NCBI GenBank assembly: GCA_029378245.1
Contig: JARKIF010000073.1
Coordinates: forward strand, 1-64,000
From: Roridomyces roridus
Taxonomy: Eukaryota > Basidiomycota > Agaricomycetes > Agaricales > Mycenaceae
Reading direction: 5' to 3'
Length of the DNA stretch: 64,000 nt
Position 1 is the stretch's first letter; the number at the start of each line of letters is the position of its first letter. Position numbers and translations under genes: made by a program. Below the pieces are notes generated by a model. The model was not told where the DNA came from. It ran no database searches and worked only from the letters and a program-made list of their open reading frames with translations. Positions 46,963-56,638 of the stretch are shown in pieces.

Positions 46963-48520
46963 ATGCCTTCCCTACCAGCCTTCCTCCGTCTAGCCTCTCT
47001 AATCGCAGTCGCCGTCGCAATCCCCTCTCAGACGGACACCGCCAAACGCGCCACATGCACGGTTAACAGTGTTTCCAGCGCGTCGGGCCTCTCGAGCTGC
47101 ACCGCCGTTATTATCGAAGCGTTCACCGTCGCGTCTGGAGAGACGGTGACTATCGAAGTAAGTGGTCATTACCATTTCCCCTTGATATCGCATGTTGAAC
47201 TGCCGCGTAGGCCGCTTCAGGCGCAACAGTCACCATGACCGGCGACATCACGTTCGACAAGACCACATGTACGGAAACCAGTGCTCCGATACACTCAACT
47301 CGACTCATGTTTCTTAGCGGCCGGCCCTCTTTTCACGCTCGACACCACGAACGTGGTATTCAACGGCGGCAACCACAACATCAACGTACAAATCTTGTTT
47401 TGGAATTAGACACTCGCTGATGCTGCTCCTTGCCAGGGCAACGGTGCTCTGTACTGGGACGGCCAAGGCACGAACGGGGGCGTGGCCAAGCCGCACCCCT
47501 TTATCAAATTCAAGGGCTCCGGTACCTTCGAGGACGTGACCGTACTCAACTCGCCTGCGCAAGCCATATCTGTGGGCACTACCGGCACGGCCGTTATCAC
47601 CAACGTCAATGTGAACAACGGTATGTCCTTCGGGTGACTTTCGGGAACTTGATCACGAATACCTTTCAGCGGCGGGCAACACAAACGCCCTCGGCGCCAA
47701 TACGGATGGATTCGACGTTGAAGGAGACGATATCAGCATCGTCGGCGGCACGGTCAACAACCAGGACGATTGTGTTGCCATTAACGGAGGTGACAGTACG
47801 TGCTTCATTTATATTGGACAATTGAACCAGGCTGACGACTAATTGTTTAGCCATTACCATTGACAATTTGACTTGTATCGGGAGCCATGGGATTTCCATT
47901 GGCTCGATTGCAACGGGAAAGTCTGTCTCCAACGTGAAGATTGGAGATAATACGATCACTGGGGGGTTGTATGGGCTGCGCATCAAGGTTGACGCAGACG
48001 CAACGGATGCCAGCGTCTCTGGGGTCACCTACGAAGGGTGAGTGTTGCCCTTTTCCTTCATCGTCTTCTCATCTTAATCCGCCGTTTCAGCAATAAGATA
48101 TCGGGGATCACGGAATACGGTGTATGTCCCCGTCTACCAGGCTCTGCATCACATTTCACTCACTTCCCGCTCAAACAGGTTCTGATCACTCAATCGTACC
48201 CCGACAACGATAGCACCCCCGGAACGGGTGCACCTATCACGTACATCAATCTCAGCCGCGGACATTACATTGACTGACTGACTCTCTCTGCAGCGACGTC
48301 ACTTTCAGCGGCACCACGACCTCCGTGTCGGTGGACAGCGACGCGTTCACGCTCGTTGTCGACTGTGGTGCTTGTTCCGGCACGTGGAATTTCGGTAGCC
48401 TCGATGCGAGTGGTGGAAAGGGGCATATTATTGCTGCGAACGATGCCACGGTACGAAGTCGTTCTACACTGGAATGCAAAGCTAACATGAGGAATTTAGA
48501 TCGAAGGGGGAACGTACTGA
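46963..48520 (+). CDS. Secreted polygalacturonase (glycoside hydrolase family 28)
   Basis: Hydrolyses alpha-1,4-galacturonan in pectin by inverting catalysis. The signal peptide is PAFLRLASLIAVAVAIP, followed by a KR site. The beta-helix core holds all GH28 hallmarks in order: NTDGFDV, NQDDCVAIN, GSHGISIG and RIK (about 47690-47990). Short introns occur throughout (for example at 47161, 47630, 47800 and 48040). The C-terminus is Cys-containing (VVDCGACSGTW) and ends IEGGTY at 48518-48520. The length is usual for fungal enzymes. Endo versus exo mode cannot be decided. It sits downstream of P450 no. 2 without apparent link. Confidence 0.9.
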
Positions 48521-48842
48521 GGAGTCATCGATGAATATATACCATGTATACCTAATAGTGAGAAAGACTGGAATGTGCCTCTTTGCTCCAGCGTCGATGA
48601 TCATGAGCAGTTTCAAAATTTGACGTCTGCAAACACAAGTACGACCCGGCAGGATGGTTGGAGAACGAGGAGAGTCAGCTGCTGCGTCGAGATTCGGCAT
48701 TTCGTCCATCAGGGGTGAAAGAAGACTGAGGTGTCACAATAGCGCACGGAAGGGAGAAATCGAAGCTGACTTGAAAACACGTGACCGTGTTAGTTGACGG
48801 TGATCTACCATCACTGATGTGCGCCTCTTGCTTTCGACCACC
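48521..48842. other. Intergenic region
   Basis: No gene recognised. Contains the promoter of the first lactonase-like gene. Confidence 0.4.
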
Positions 48843-49726
48843 ATGAATGAAACTCCCCATCCGCTGCCCACTCCAACAGACAACCAACCACACATGATCG
48901 TATCAGCACTCGAGGCAGGAACCTTATACACACGCAAGTTGCGCGCCATCCCGTCCCTCGCCTTTTACTTCAAGCACTCTGCCTCCAATTGGCACTTTCT
49001 ACTGGATCTTGGACTGCGCAAGGACTTTGAGTCGTATCCACCTGCGGTCAAAGGAGTATATGAACAGCGGGGCAAGCCGCTCGAGGTGCCACAAGACGTG
49101 GCCGAGTCTTGTCGGAAAGGCGGCGTCGACCCGGCTGTGGTAGAGAACGTGATTCTCACTCATGTGCATTGGGACCAGTGCGTCAGGCTGCTATGTAACT
49201 TGTTCCGGTACTCATTCTGAGCAGCATCGGCGACCACACTCCCTTTACCAAAGCAACATTCACCCTCGGAGAGGGAGGAAAAGCCCTTCTCGACGATGGA
49301 TATCCAGGGAGCCCCACCTCAGCCACACTCTCAGACTCCGCTCCTTCCGCACGCACCGTGTTCCTCGCGCAAGAGGATTTCACCACCTCGATCGGCCCCT
49401 TCCCACACGCCCTCGACTACTTTGGCGACGGCAGCGTGTATATCATCCACACGCCCGACCACGTAGCGGGGCATATCACGGTTCTAGCGCGTACCTCTTC
49501 CGATGGCGCGTGGATGTACTTTGGTGGCTACGTGGCAGACGATCCGCGCCTTGTCACCGATCCAAGTACCACCGATATCGCGGGGTGCCTCGATCCTTCT
49601 GACATCGCCCGGGTGAGGGAGCTTGTGAAGATGCCCCGAGTAGAATTCGTGCTTTCGCATGATTGCGAGTGGGCCCGGGAGAACTCTGACGCGTTTCTTC
49701 CTGGTAGAATTGTTCCCAAAGTTTGA
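48843..49726 (+). CDS. Metallo-beta-lactamase-fold lactonase-like protein, copy A (damaged metal site)
   Basis: Exons 48843-49177 and 49225-49726 give 278 residues. The intron splits the metal motif HVHWDH, which splicing restores (CA|C). The next His is kept in DHVAGH. Compared with copy B, the strand carrying the bridging Asp reads GGYVADD instead of GGDVAHD, so the metal-ligand Asp is lost. About 11 residues are missing near residue 28 and about 20 near residue 230. The frame is open, so the protein may be made, but hydrolase activity is doubtful. The family includes N-acyl-homoserine-lactone lactonases, with fungal quorum-quenching examples known. Copy A is the most diverged of the tandem set. 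Confidence 0.75.
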
Positions 49727-49820
49727 AATCGAGGAGGTTTCTCTTGGGCGTGTGGGAACCACCTGGGTCACATGCCGCATGATCCACGGACTCGGCGCCG
49801 CAACTTTTCAAATTAGAGCT

Positions 49821-50030
49821 CTCAAATCAACTGAATCTGCGCCCTGCCTTTTTCCGTACCGTCGGCCGATCAGCCCTACGGTCTACTCTAGATGCTCTCC
49901 AAGCTAGTATCATCCAGACAACCTCGCCGTCCAAGGCGAAGCACGCTCCCGGAACCTCCCGCCGCTCTCGTTCTACCTCAAACACTTCTAAGATATGATA
50001 GGGACTGCGAAAACGACTGGGCCTCCGAGT
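49821..50030 (+). pseudogene. Relic of a copy-C-type lactonase-like gene
   Basis: The sequence parallels the first 240 bp of copy C (51300-51520): tcaactgaatctgcgccc, ccaaggcgaagcacgctcc, ctcgttctacctcaaacact, gactgggcctcc. It has frame-breaking indels and a stop after the SFYLKH-like block. Nothing of the rest remains. Its position behind copy A mirrors C behind B. Confidence 0.7.
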
Positions 50031-50231
50031 CTTGTGGATCATGAACATTATTACTTGTGGTGAGAGGCGCCTCAAAGATTCTAAAGATGGCGCAAGATCG
50101 GTCAACACTAGCACAGTGACTCAGTGGGAGATTTGGCGGAGATTGACCAGATACACTGCAAAAGAGGTGCATGCCCGAACGGCCGTGATTTGCCATCACT
50201 GATGTCGGCAATGACTCCGCATCGTACCACC

Positions 50232-51184
50232 ATGAGCAAGACCGCCCCGCTGCCCATTCCAGCAGACAACCAGCCCTACATGCTCGTCTCGGCACTTGAA
50301 GCAGGGACGTTGTACATCCCGTCGGACGTTGTCTTGGCAGGCGAGCCACGCACGGTGCGGGCCATTCCGTCCCTTGCCTTTTACTTCAAGCATTCGGCCT
50401 CCGATCGGCACTTTATACTGGATCTTGGAGTGCGCAGAGCCTTTGAGTCTTATCCCCCCACCCTCAAAGGTTTCTACGGACGGTTGGGCAAGCCCGTCGA
50501 GGTACCGCAGGACGTCGTCGAGTCGTGTCTCAAAGGCGGCGTCGACCCTGCTACGGTGGAGCATGTGATTATAACTCATCTACATTGGGATCAGTGCGTC
50601 AGCTTGTGCGATTTATTCTGTTTTTGGTCCTCACCTTAAGCAGCATCGGCGACCACAGTCCCTTCACCAAAGCGACCTTCACCCTCGGCGGGGGAGCAAA
50701 AGCCCTCCTTGACGATGGCTACCCAGGGAATCCCACCTCGGTGACGCTGTCCGACTCGACGCCCTCTACGCGTACTGTGTTCCTCGCCCAAGAGGACTTT
50801 ACCACCTCCATCGGCCCCTTCCCACACGCCCTCGACTACTTTGGCGACGGTAGCGTCTACATCATCCACACGCCAGGCCACCTTCCAGGACATCTCAGCA
50901 TCCTGGCACGCACCTCCTCCGACGGTGCATGGATGTACTTTGGGGGCGACGTTGCACACGATCCGCGCCTTCTCACTGATCCGAGCACCGATATTGCGAC
51001 AAGCACGGCGGGTGGACTGCCGTTTTGCATCCACGGTAATCCTGTTTGCGCACGGCTTGACATTGCGCGGGTGAGGGAGCTTGTCAAGTTGCCTAGAGTG
51101 GAATTCGTGCTGGCGCATGATTGGCAGTGGGCTCGGGATAACTCTGACGCGTATCTTCCTGGTAGAATCGTTCCCAAAGTTTGA
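50232..51184 (+). CDS. Metallo-beta-lactamase-fold lactonase-like hydrolase, copy B
   Basis: Exons 50232-50593 and 50644-51184 give 300 residues. Metal ligands are complete: HLHWDH (split by the intron, CA|C), HTPGHLPGH, GGDVAHD and the final His in LAHDWQW. There is no signal peptide, so it is likely cytosolic. The layout fits the AHL-lactonase branch of the superfamily. The N-terminus differs from copy C mostly in the first 15 residues. An upstream in-frame ATG exists, but the chosen start aligns with copies A and C. Substrate inferred, not shown. Confidence 0.85.
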
Positions 51185-51283
51185 AAATGAAATCGAAGAA
51201 CGGTGTGGGAGTTTGGCCAGGTCACATGCGACAGCCATATTAATATCGCACAGCCTTCTCAGGCCTCGCTCCCACTGCCCACG

Positions 51284-52254
51284 ATGAGCGAATACCTCAA
51301 GTCGACTGAATCCGCGCCCCCGCTCCCCGCACCGTCCGCCAACCAGCCTTACGTGGTCGTCTCGGCCCTCCAAGCTGGCATCATCCACATCCCGGTCGAT
51401 CTCGCCATCCAAGGCGAGGCACGCTCCCACCGCAAGTGTCCCTCGCTGTCGTTCTACCTCAAACACTCGGCTTCCGACAAGCACTTGATCTTCGACTTGG
51501 GACTGCGCAAGGACTGGGCGTCCTACCCTCCTATGGTGCAGAAACACTATGGCGAGCTGATGCCGTGTGAAGTACCGCAGAGCGTGGAAGAGTCGTGCAT
51601 CAAGGGTGGCTTGGACCCCGCTTTGATCAAGAACGTCGTCATTAGCCACTTGCATTTCGACCAGTGCGTTCTAGCGTCTAAACCGTCGGCGAATTACTGA
51701 CTCACCGCAGCATCGGCGACCACACGCCCTTCAAGAACGCGACCTTCACCATCGGCGGGGAAGGCAAATCCCACCTCACAGACGGGTACCCAGGCAACCC
51801 CGAAGCACACTTTCTCGCCGAATCCACTCCCCCAGACCGCACCAAGTTCCTGTCCATGTCCGACTTTGCCACCTCCGTAGGCCCGTTCCCCTACGTGCAC
51901 GACTTTTTCGGCGACGGGAGCGTGTACATTATACACAAGCCGGGACACTGTGCAGGGCACGTCAATCTCCTGGCACGCACGTCCGCAGATGGGGCGTGGA
52001 TCTACCTCGGCGGGGACATCGCACACGACACCCGCCTCGTCACAGACCCGAACACGGATATTGCTACAGCGGCGGCCGATGGGTCGCCGTATTGCATGCA
52101 TCGCGATCCGGTGCAGGCCCGCATTGATATCAAGAGGGTCAGGTCGTTGGTGAGGATGCCGCGCGTCGAGTTTTTGATTGCGCATGATTGGAAGTGGTTT
52201 GAGGATAACAAGGACACGGCGTTCCTTCCCGGGAAGATTGTGCCCAAGGCGTAA
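51284..52254 (+). CDS. Metallo-beta-lactamase-fold lactonase-like hydrolase, copy C
   Basis: Exons 51284-51663 and 51711-52254 give 307 residues. Ligand motifs HLHFDH (split by the intron at the same codon as in A and B), HKPGHCAGH, GGDIAHD and IAHDWKW are all present. It starts only 99 bp after the stop of copy B. It is moderately diverged from B (for instance FLSMSDFATSVGPF against FLAQEDFTTSIGPF), so B and C are older duplicates than A/B. Probably lactone hydrolysis in the cytosol. Confidence 0.85.
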
Positions 52255-52480
52255 GAAACTGAATCTTTGTAACAGTAGTTTGTAAAAGTTCTCTGATCTA
52301 TTTGATGGCCATCTTACGGATCAGAATGCCGGGTCTCGGCGTGCCTGGCAATGTATTCGCAGGCGAGAAGTTGGAATTGTCAACCACGTGTATGCCCGGA
52401 CCGTGAATTCAAGGCACTGGGTTGCTCGGGTGGCCCTTCGTGATGCGCGAAGAAATTCCGATATTCAGCCTATGGAAGGA

Positions 52481-52487
52481 TATATAA
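52481..52487 (+). promoter_or_regulatory. TATA box of the CE3 esterase gene
   Basis: TATATAA 55 bp before the ATG at 52536. Confidence 0.45.
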
Positions 52488-52535
52488 TCCATGAGCACTG
52501 GCCACGTAGCGGTTCCCAACGTTAACTAACCTCAA

Positions 52536-53655
52536 ATGCAACTGCTACTACCGACTCTCATTCTGTCCTTGACCACGATTGTGTTCGCGCAGAGTCCGAT
52601 ATTCGGGCAATGCACGTGGATCTGTATACCACAAATTCATCATCTAATCAAGCTTCGGCAGGTGGCGGGCAGGGATGGACGGGCGGTAAGACTTGTCAGA
52701 ACCCCGAGTACACTTGCTAAAAATTTTCGGTGAAGCAACGACTTGCGCAACGGGCTCGGTTTGCGTGGTTCAAAATGCATTTTACTCGCAGGTTCGTGTG
52801 TTCGACATCCACTCTCATTTACTCGTTGAATTGGAATAGTGCGTTCCTGGCACTGGCACCACTTCAACTTCAACAACAACCACGGTTCCACCGACCTCTT
52901 CGAAGACGAGCATAACCACATCCTCCAGTTCTAGGACCACCACCTCCTCCGCTCCATCGTCTACCGCAACCGGGCTCAACATCCGCCTCCTCCCCCTGGG
53001 CGATTCGATCACCTACGGCTTCACCAGCACAGACGGCAACGGCTACCGCGCGACGCTACACAATCTACTCTCCCCCGGCAATACCGTCGATTTCATCGGG
53101 TCGATCCAGTCGGGGAATATGTCGGACAATAACAACGAAGGCCACATCGGTGAGATTATCGAGCAGATTGCGGAGGCTGCGACGAATTCGATGGCCCTGC
53201 CTGCGCGTCCCAACGTTGGTTTCCTCCTCCTCTCAATCCATGTCGAAATTGAAGCATCCCGCCCCCAGATCATCCTCCTCCTCGCCGGCACAAACGACAT
53301 GCTCGACAGCATCAATTCCACCGCCCCCGCCGCCCTCTCCACCCTCCTCGACCAAATCTTCACCGGATGCCCCGACGCAACGCTCATCGTATCAAACCTC
53401 CCTGCCCTCTCCTCCGCCCCCGCACAAGCCGCAGTCCAGATATTCAACCCCCTCGTAGCGCAGATGGTTAGCACGCGCGCGGCGGCGGGGCAGCATATCC
53501 TGCTCGTGGATATGGCCTCCGTTATCGGTGTTGCGGATTTAGTGGATGGGATTCATCCCACGGATGCGGGGTATGTCAAGATGGGCAATGCGTGGTTCCC
53601 GGTCATTCAGCAGGCGGTGGCGAAGGGGTGGGTCAAAGCACCTGTCTCGGTGTAA
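52536..53655 (+). CDS. Secreted SGNH esterase of CE3 type with N-terminal CBM1
   Basis: Probable acetyl(xylan) esterase bound to cellulose. The signal peptide LLLPTLILSLTTIVFAQ leads directly to a cellulose-binding CBM1: FGQC, GGQGWTG, TTCATGSVC, NAFYSQC, rebuilt over introns at about 52612, 52685 and 52793. A Ser/Thr linker follows (to about 52970). The SGNH domain then has LLPLGDSITYG (Ser), SDNNNEGHIG, LLLAGTNDM (Asn) and DGIHPTDAGY (Asp-His). The stop is at 53653-53655. The first CBM1 intron seems to need a GC donor (gcacgt); a GT donor 12 nt later would insert four residues including a Cys. The intron at about 53214-53256 precedes RPQIILLLAG. Confidence 0.85.
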
Positions 53656-53705
53656 AATGAGAATAGTAGCGTTGGTATACGGGTTGTAGGCGAATCCAAT
53701 CCGTC

Positions 53706-54224
53706 CTACAACACATCCAACCAGCCTCGCAGTTGTACGTCAATCTACGCGGCAAGCATGGAGTCATCAGACTTGCCAGGGAACGAAAATCCAAGACATA
53801 CCTTGTCGAATCGCGTCTGCATCTGTGTCGGCAGCTCGTGCGTCACAAAGCGCACAAAGTCAAACTGGTGACAATAGTAGCACTTTTCCTCACCCCGCGC
53901 CTTGGAAAAACCTGCGGAATCGGATTTGAGGGTTGCTGCCCACACATTGCTCGTATCCTGAAGATACTTGATAAACCACGTAGGCGCCGCCCGGGGCTTT
54001 CCATCCGAGAATATGAGCGAGCCCGGAAGGAGAAGAGCAGTGAAATTTGTAAGCAAGTACGGATCATGATCCGGATCGGCAATCATCTCCTCTTCTCCCA
54101 AACCACCATCTTCGACGGCTGGGCAACGACTCAGATGGTTGACCGTAGTGAACGAGTCCGACTTACCTCTTCCGTTCTCAGCAATGGTTTTTCGCTCCTT
54201 TCCCTCCGCTGCTCCGCCACTCAT
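53706..54224 (-). CDS. Small conserved-looking hypothetical protein
   Basis: Three exons, 54224-54167, 54118-53802 and 53744-53706, with introns gtaagt..cccag and gtatgt..cgtag, give 137 residues in frame. The protein is acidic at the start (EDGGLGEEEM), then has TWFIKYLQDTSNVWAAT and a CYYCHQFDFVRFV segment with a CxxC-H pattern that could bind a metal. It ends QLRGWLDVL. No family recognised. It converges on the CE3 gene (50 bp between stops) and diverges from the 5-TM gene. The good splice sites and preserved phase argue it is a real gene. Confidence 0.6.
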
Positions 54225-54420
54225 TTTTCCCGTACTAGGTCCTGCGCACTCCTCGAGCGGCCAGTGGTGCTCTCTTGGTTCTACAGTCAGCTTTCCCTCC
54301 TCGTTTCGTCTTTGGGTCTATTCTCGCGCTCGGGGAATCGAGCCGGACAATTACGTTTGGCAGCGCCTCACCGTTGACAGATAAGCGCCCGTGTCACCGG
54401 CATCTGTTGCCATTCGCCTC

Positions 54421-55224
54421 ATGTTCTCTCCCACTATCATGTCCTCTCCCCAGGGGAACCTCTCCTCAAGGCGCCCGGGGAACAAACGCAGTGACTCAAC
54501 ACAGAGCAACCTCGATCGCCTCGCCGAGCACCTCCACTCCAATCCAAACCTCCCCATCACATTCATCACATTCGTCCTCCTCGTCCTAATCGGGATACAT
54601 CCCGAGCGCCTCGCAGCTCAGCTACGCGCCAGTGATGACGCCGTCTGGCTCGAATTCCGAGCCAACCTCATCCAGCGTTGGCAGACGGTGATGATCACCA
54701 CGGGACTCGTCATGGGCGCTGCCGCGTCTGCCCTGTTCAGTGATAAAGTCGCCGGAGGGAGTTACCTCATGTCTCTGGGCTCCCTCTGTTGCTCCCTGGT
54801 GGCCATCACGTTTGGTACAGGGCTTAGCTTCGTCGTGCAGGACGCTCCACCGAGTTCCATCGTCGTACGTCCATTGAATTCACACCGCTGATTCCGTTAA
54901 ACTGAACTCGGTCGACAGAAAGTCGCTCAACGGCCGTTGGCGCTCCTGATTATTCTCGCCCTTCCCACATTCTTCGCCATCTGCGCCGTGCTCTGTTTCT
55001 ACGTGTCTATAACGGCGCTGGCGTTCCAAAATTTGGACAAGAGAGTCGTGAACATTCTCGCGCGCATCGGGACCATTTCCGGGGCAGCGTTCATGGCTTT
55101 CATGATTGCCGTGGCGGGTTGGATGGTGTGGGATATGGATCGAGGAGAGAGATACAGAGACATCGGTGCTGCACGCGTAGTTCTTCCGCTCATGGAGAGG
55201 GGAGAAAGTATTTCGGCGTCGTGA
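54421..55224 (+). CDS. Small multi-pass membrane protein (paralogue of 8369-9090)
   Basis: Exons 54421-54864 and 54919-55224, phase 0, 249 residues. Intron position and most of the membrane core are the same as in the other copy (RWQTVMITTGLVMGAAASA, SYLMSLGSLCCSLVAITFG, ALPTFFAICAVLCFY, AFQNLD). The N-terminus is longer and basic (SSRRPGNKR) and the C-terminus differs. About five membrane spans. Function unknown. Confidence 0.8.
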
Positions 55225-55438
55225 TGGCGAACAATTGTAGGATTACCAAAATGCACCATAAATGTTGTAATATTTGCTAGCTCAACTGGAATGGGAGAGA
55301 TGTCGCCCTTCTCCACAGCCTCGTATGGTATCTGGAACCGCTCTTCGATTGAACAGGCACGTGGAGATGAATTCGATCAATGGTGGAACTCCCAACTTCA
55401 ATTGAGTTACATCTTTATCTAAAATATTCCCGGGCCCG

Positions 55439-56145
55439 TCACTCGTCCTCCTTAACCGTCACCTCGGATAGATAACCCGGATGAGTGGTATTTCCAAGCA
55501 AATCCACGACTCTGAACTGGTGGGTTCCATTGCACAAAAAGTACTGGGTTCCCTGGCCGGGCTGTCCGAACCATGCCGTGATCGTGCCGACCAGAACTGT
55601 GAGTGGCTTCTCCACACGATAGACGTGATAGTCTGCCGCCGGGCCGTGTCCAGATCTGGGCGGATTGAGGGCCTGGGGAGGTAGCGCACGCTGTCTGAAC
55701 GGCGTGAATGCGGGAGAGAGGTACATCCCAGAGGTCGCGCCGAAACGATCAATCAACGTGCCGACCGGGAGAGTTTCCAAGCCTTCGATCGGCTTGGAGG
55801 AGGTGGAGTTTTGGAAACCCATCGGCTCAGGGTAGTGGTATGAACCGTTGGGCCACGTCCATTTGTGGAGGAATGTACCGGGGCAGGCGCCGTTGAAACT
55901 GTCGTATTTGTAGAGGATGCCGGAGCCGATGGGGCTGATCGACGGCAGGTAGACCGGGCCGAGGCGGAAATCGCCGCAGACATATCGGGTATCGTTGGTA
56001 TTGAACGTGCCGCTGCAGTCGCATTTGTCCGGGAGCTAGTCTTTCATTAAATTTGTGGAATGCGACTCAGGGCAATTGCACCGACCTGCTGAGCCACAGT
56101 TGCGGCAAGAACAGATAGAGCCAACGAAAAGAAAGCGATGTGCAT
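55439..56145 (-). CDS. Secreted TNT-domain NAD+ glycohydrolase-like protein
   Basis: Exons 56145-56086 (signal peptide HIAFFSLALSVLAATVA) and 56035-55439, 218 residues. The Cys-containing N-terminal part (CDCSGTF, YVCGDFRLG) is followed by the TNT fold: LPVGTLIDRFG, YLSPAFTPFRQRALPP, YHVYRVEKPL, then WFGQPGQGTQYF with the conserved Gln. Proteins of this fold cleave NAD+ to nicotinamide and ADP-ribose; secreted fungal versions are known from Aspergillus. The frame and key motifs are complete. Role here (defence, competition or NAD scavenging) is inference. Confidence 0.82.
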
Positions 56146-56182
56146 GGTGAGCAATGCAGCTCCCTGTCTGCATCCAGCTGGC

Positions 56183-56190
56183 ATTTTATA
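56183..56190 (-). promoter_or_regulatory. TATA box of the NADase gene
   Basis: TATAAAAT on the minus strand lies 38 bp before the NADase ATG. Confidence 0.5.
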
Positions 56191-56638
56191 CCTGGTACGA
56201 CTTTATCCTGCCCCGACCAATGACCGCGCTTCGAAGTTCCTTTACATCTTTCGCTTCCCTTATTTCGGCGATTGACTGCCCCAATGCTCTTCACGCCCCT
56301 GAGACTGGCAGTGGCGCTGAGGGCCGCTGCAGAGCTATTGGCCGAAGAAGTCGTTTGCTGTTATGCACCGTAGAATTCGGAACTTTGGTTCAACTTCGAA
56401 GTAGTTTGACTGGCCGAATAATTCTGTTTTGCATCTTCCGCTTTCGAATTCTGTTTTCATCTCCGTCCAAGTGCGGCCGTCGTCCTGACTCGCCCGATGC
56501 TAGCAGCCGCCGCATGTTCCACTTTTCTGAAGCAAGGCCATGTACAAAATTATTATCTGATTTTTGGACTACAGTAAAATGCAACAAAAACCCGTGTCTC
56601 CCAAGTAAAAATGAAGTGAACTACCAAAAACTAGTTTA
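56191..56638. other. Intergenic region
   Basis: Upstream of the NADase. Nothing recognised. Confidence 0.4.

Noticed and set aside
50636..51655. 339-codon minus-strand frame across lactonase-like copies B and C
   Set aside because: Antisense shadow. The plus strand shows metal-binding motifs and conserved splice sites in two paralogues.
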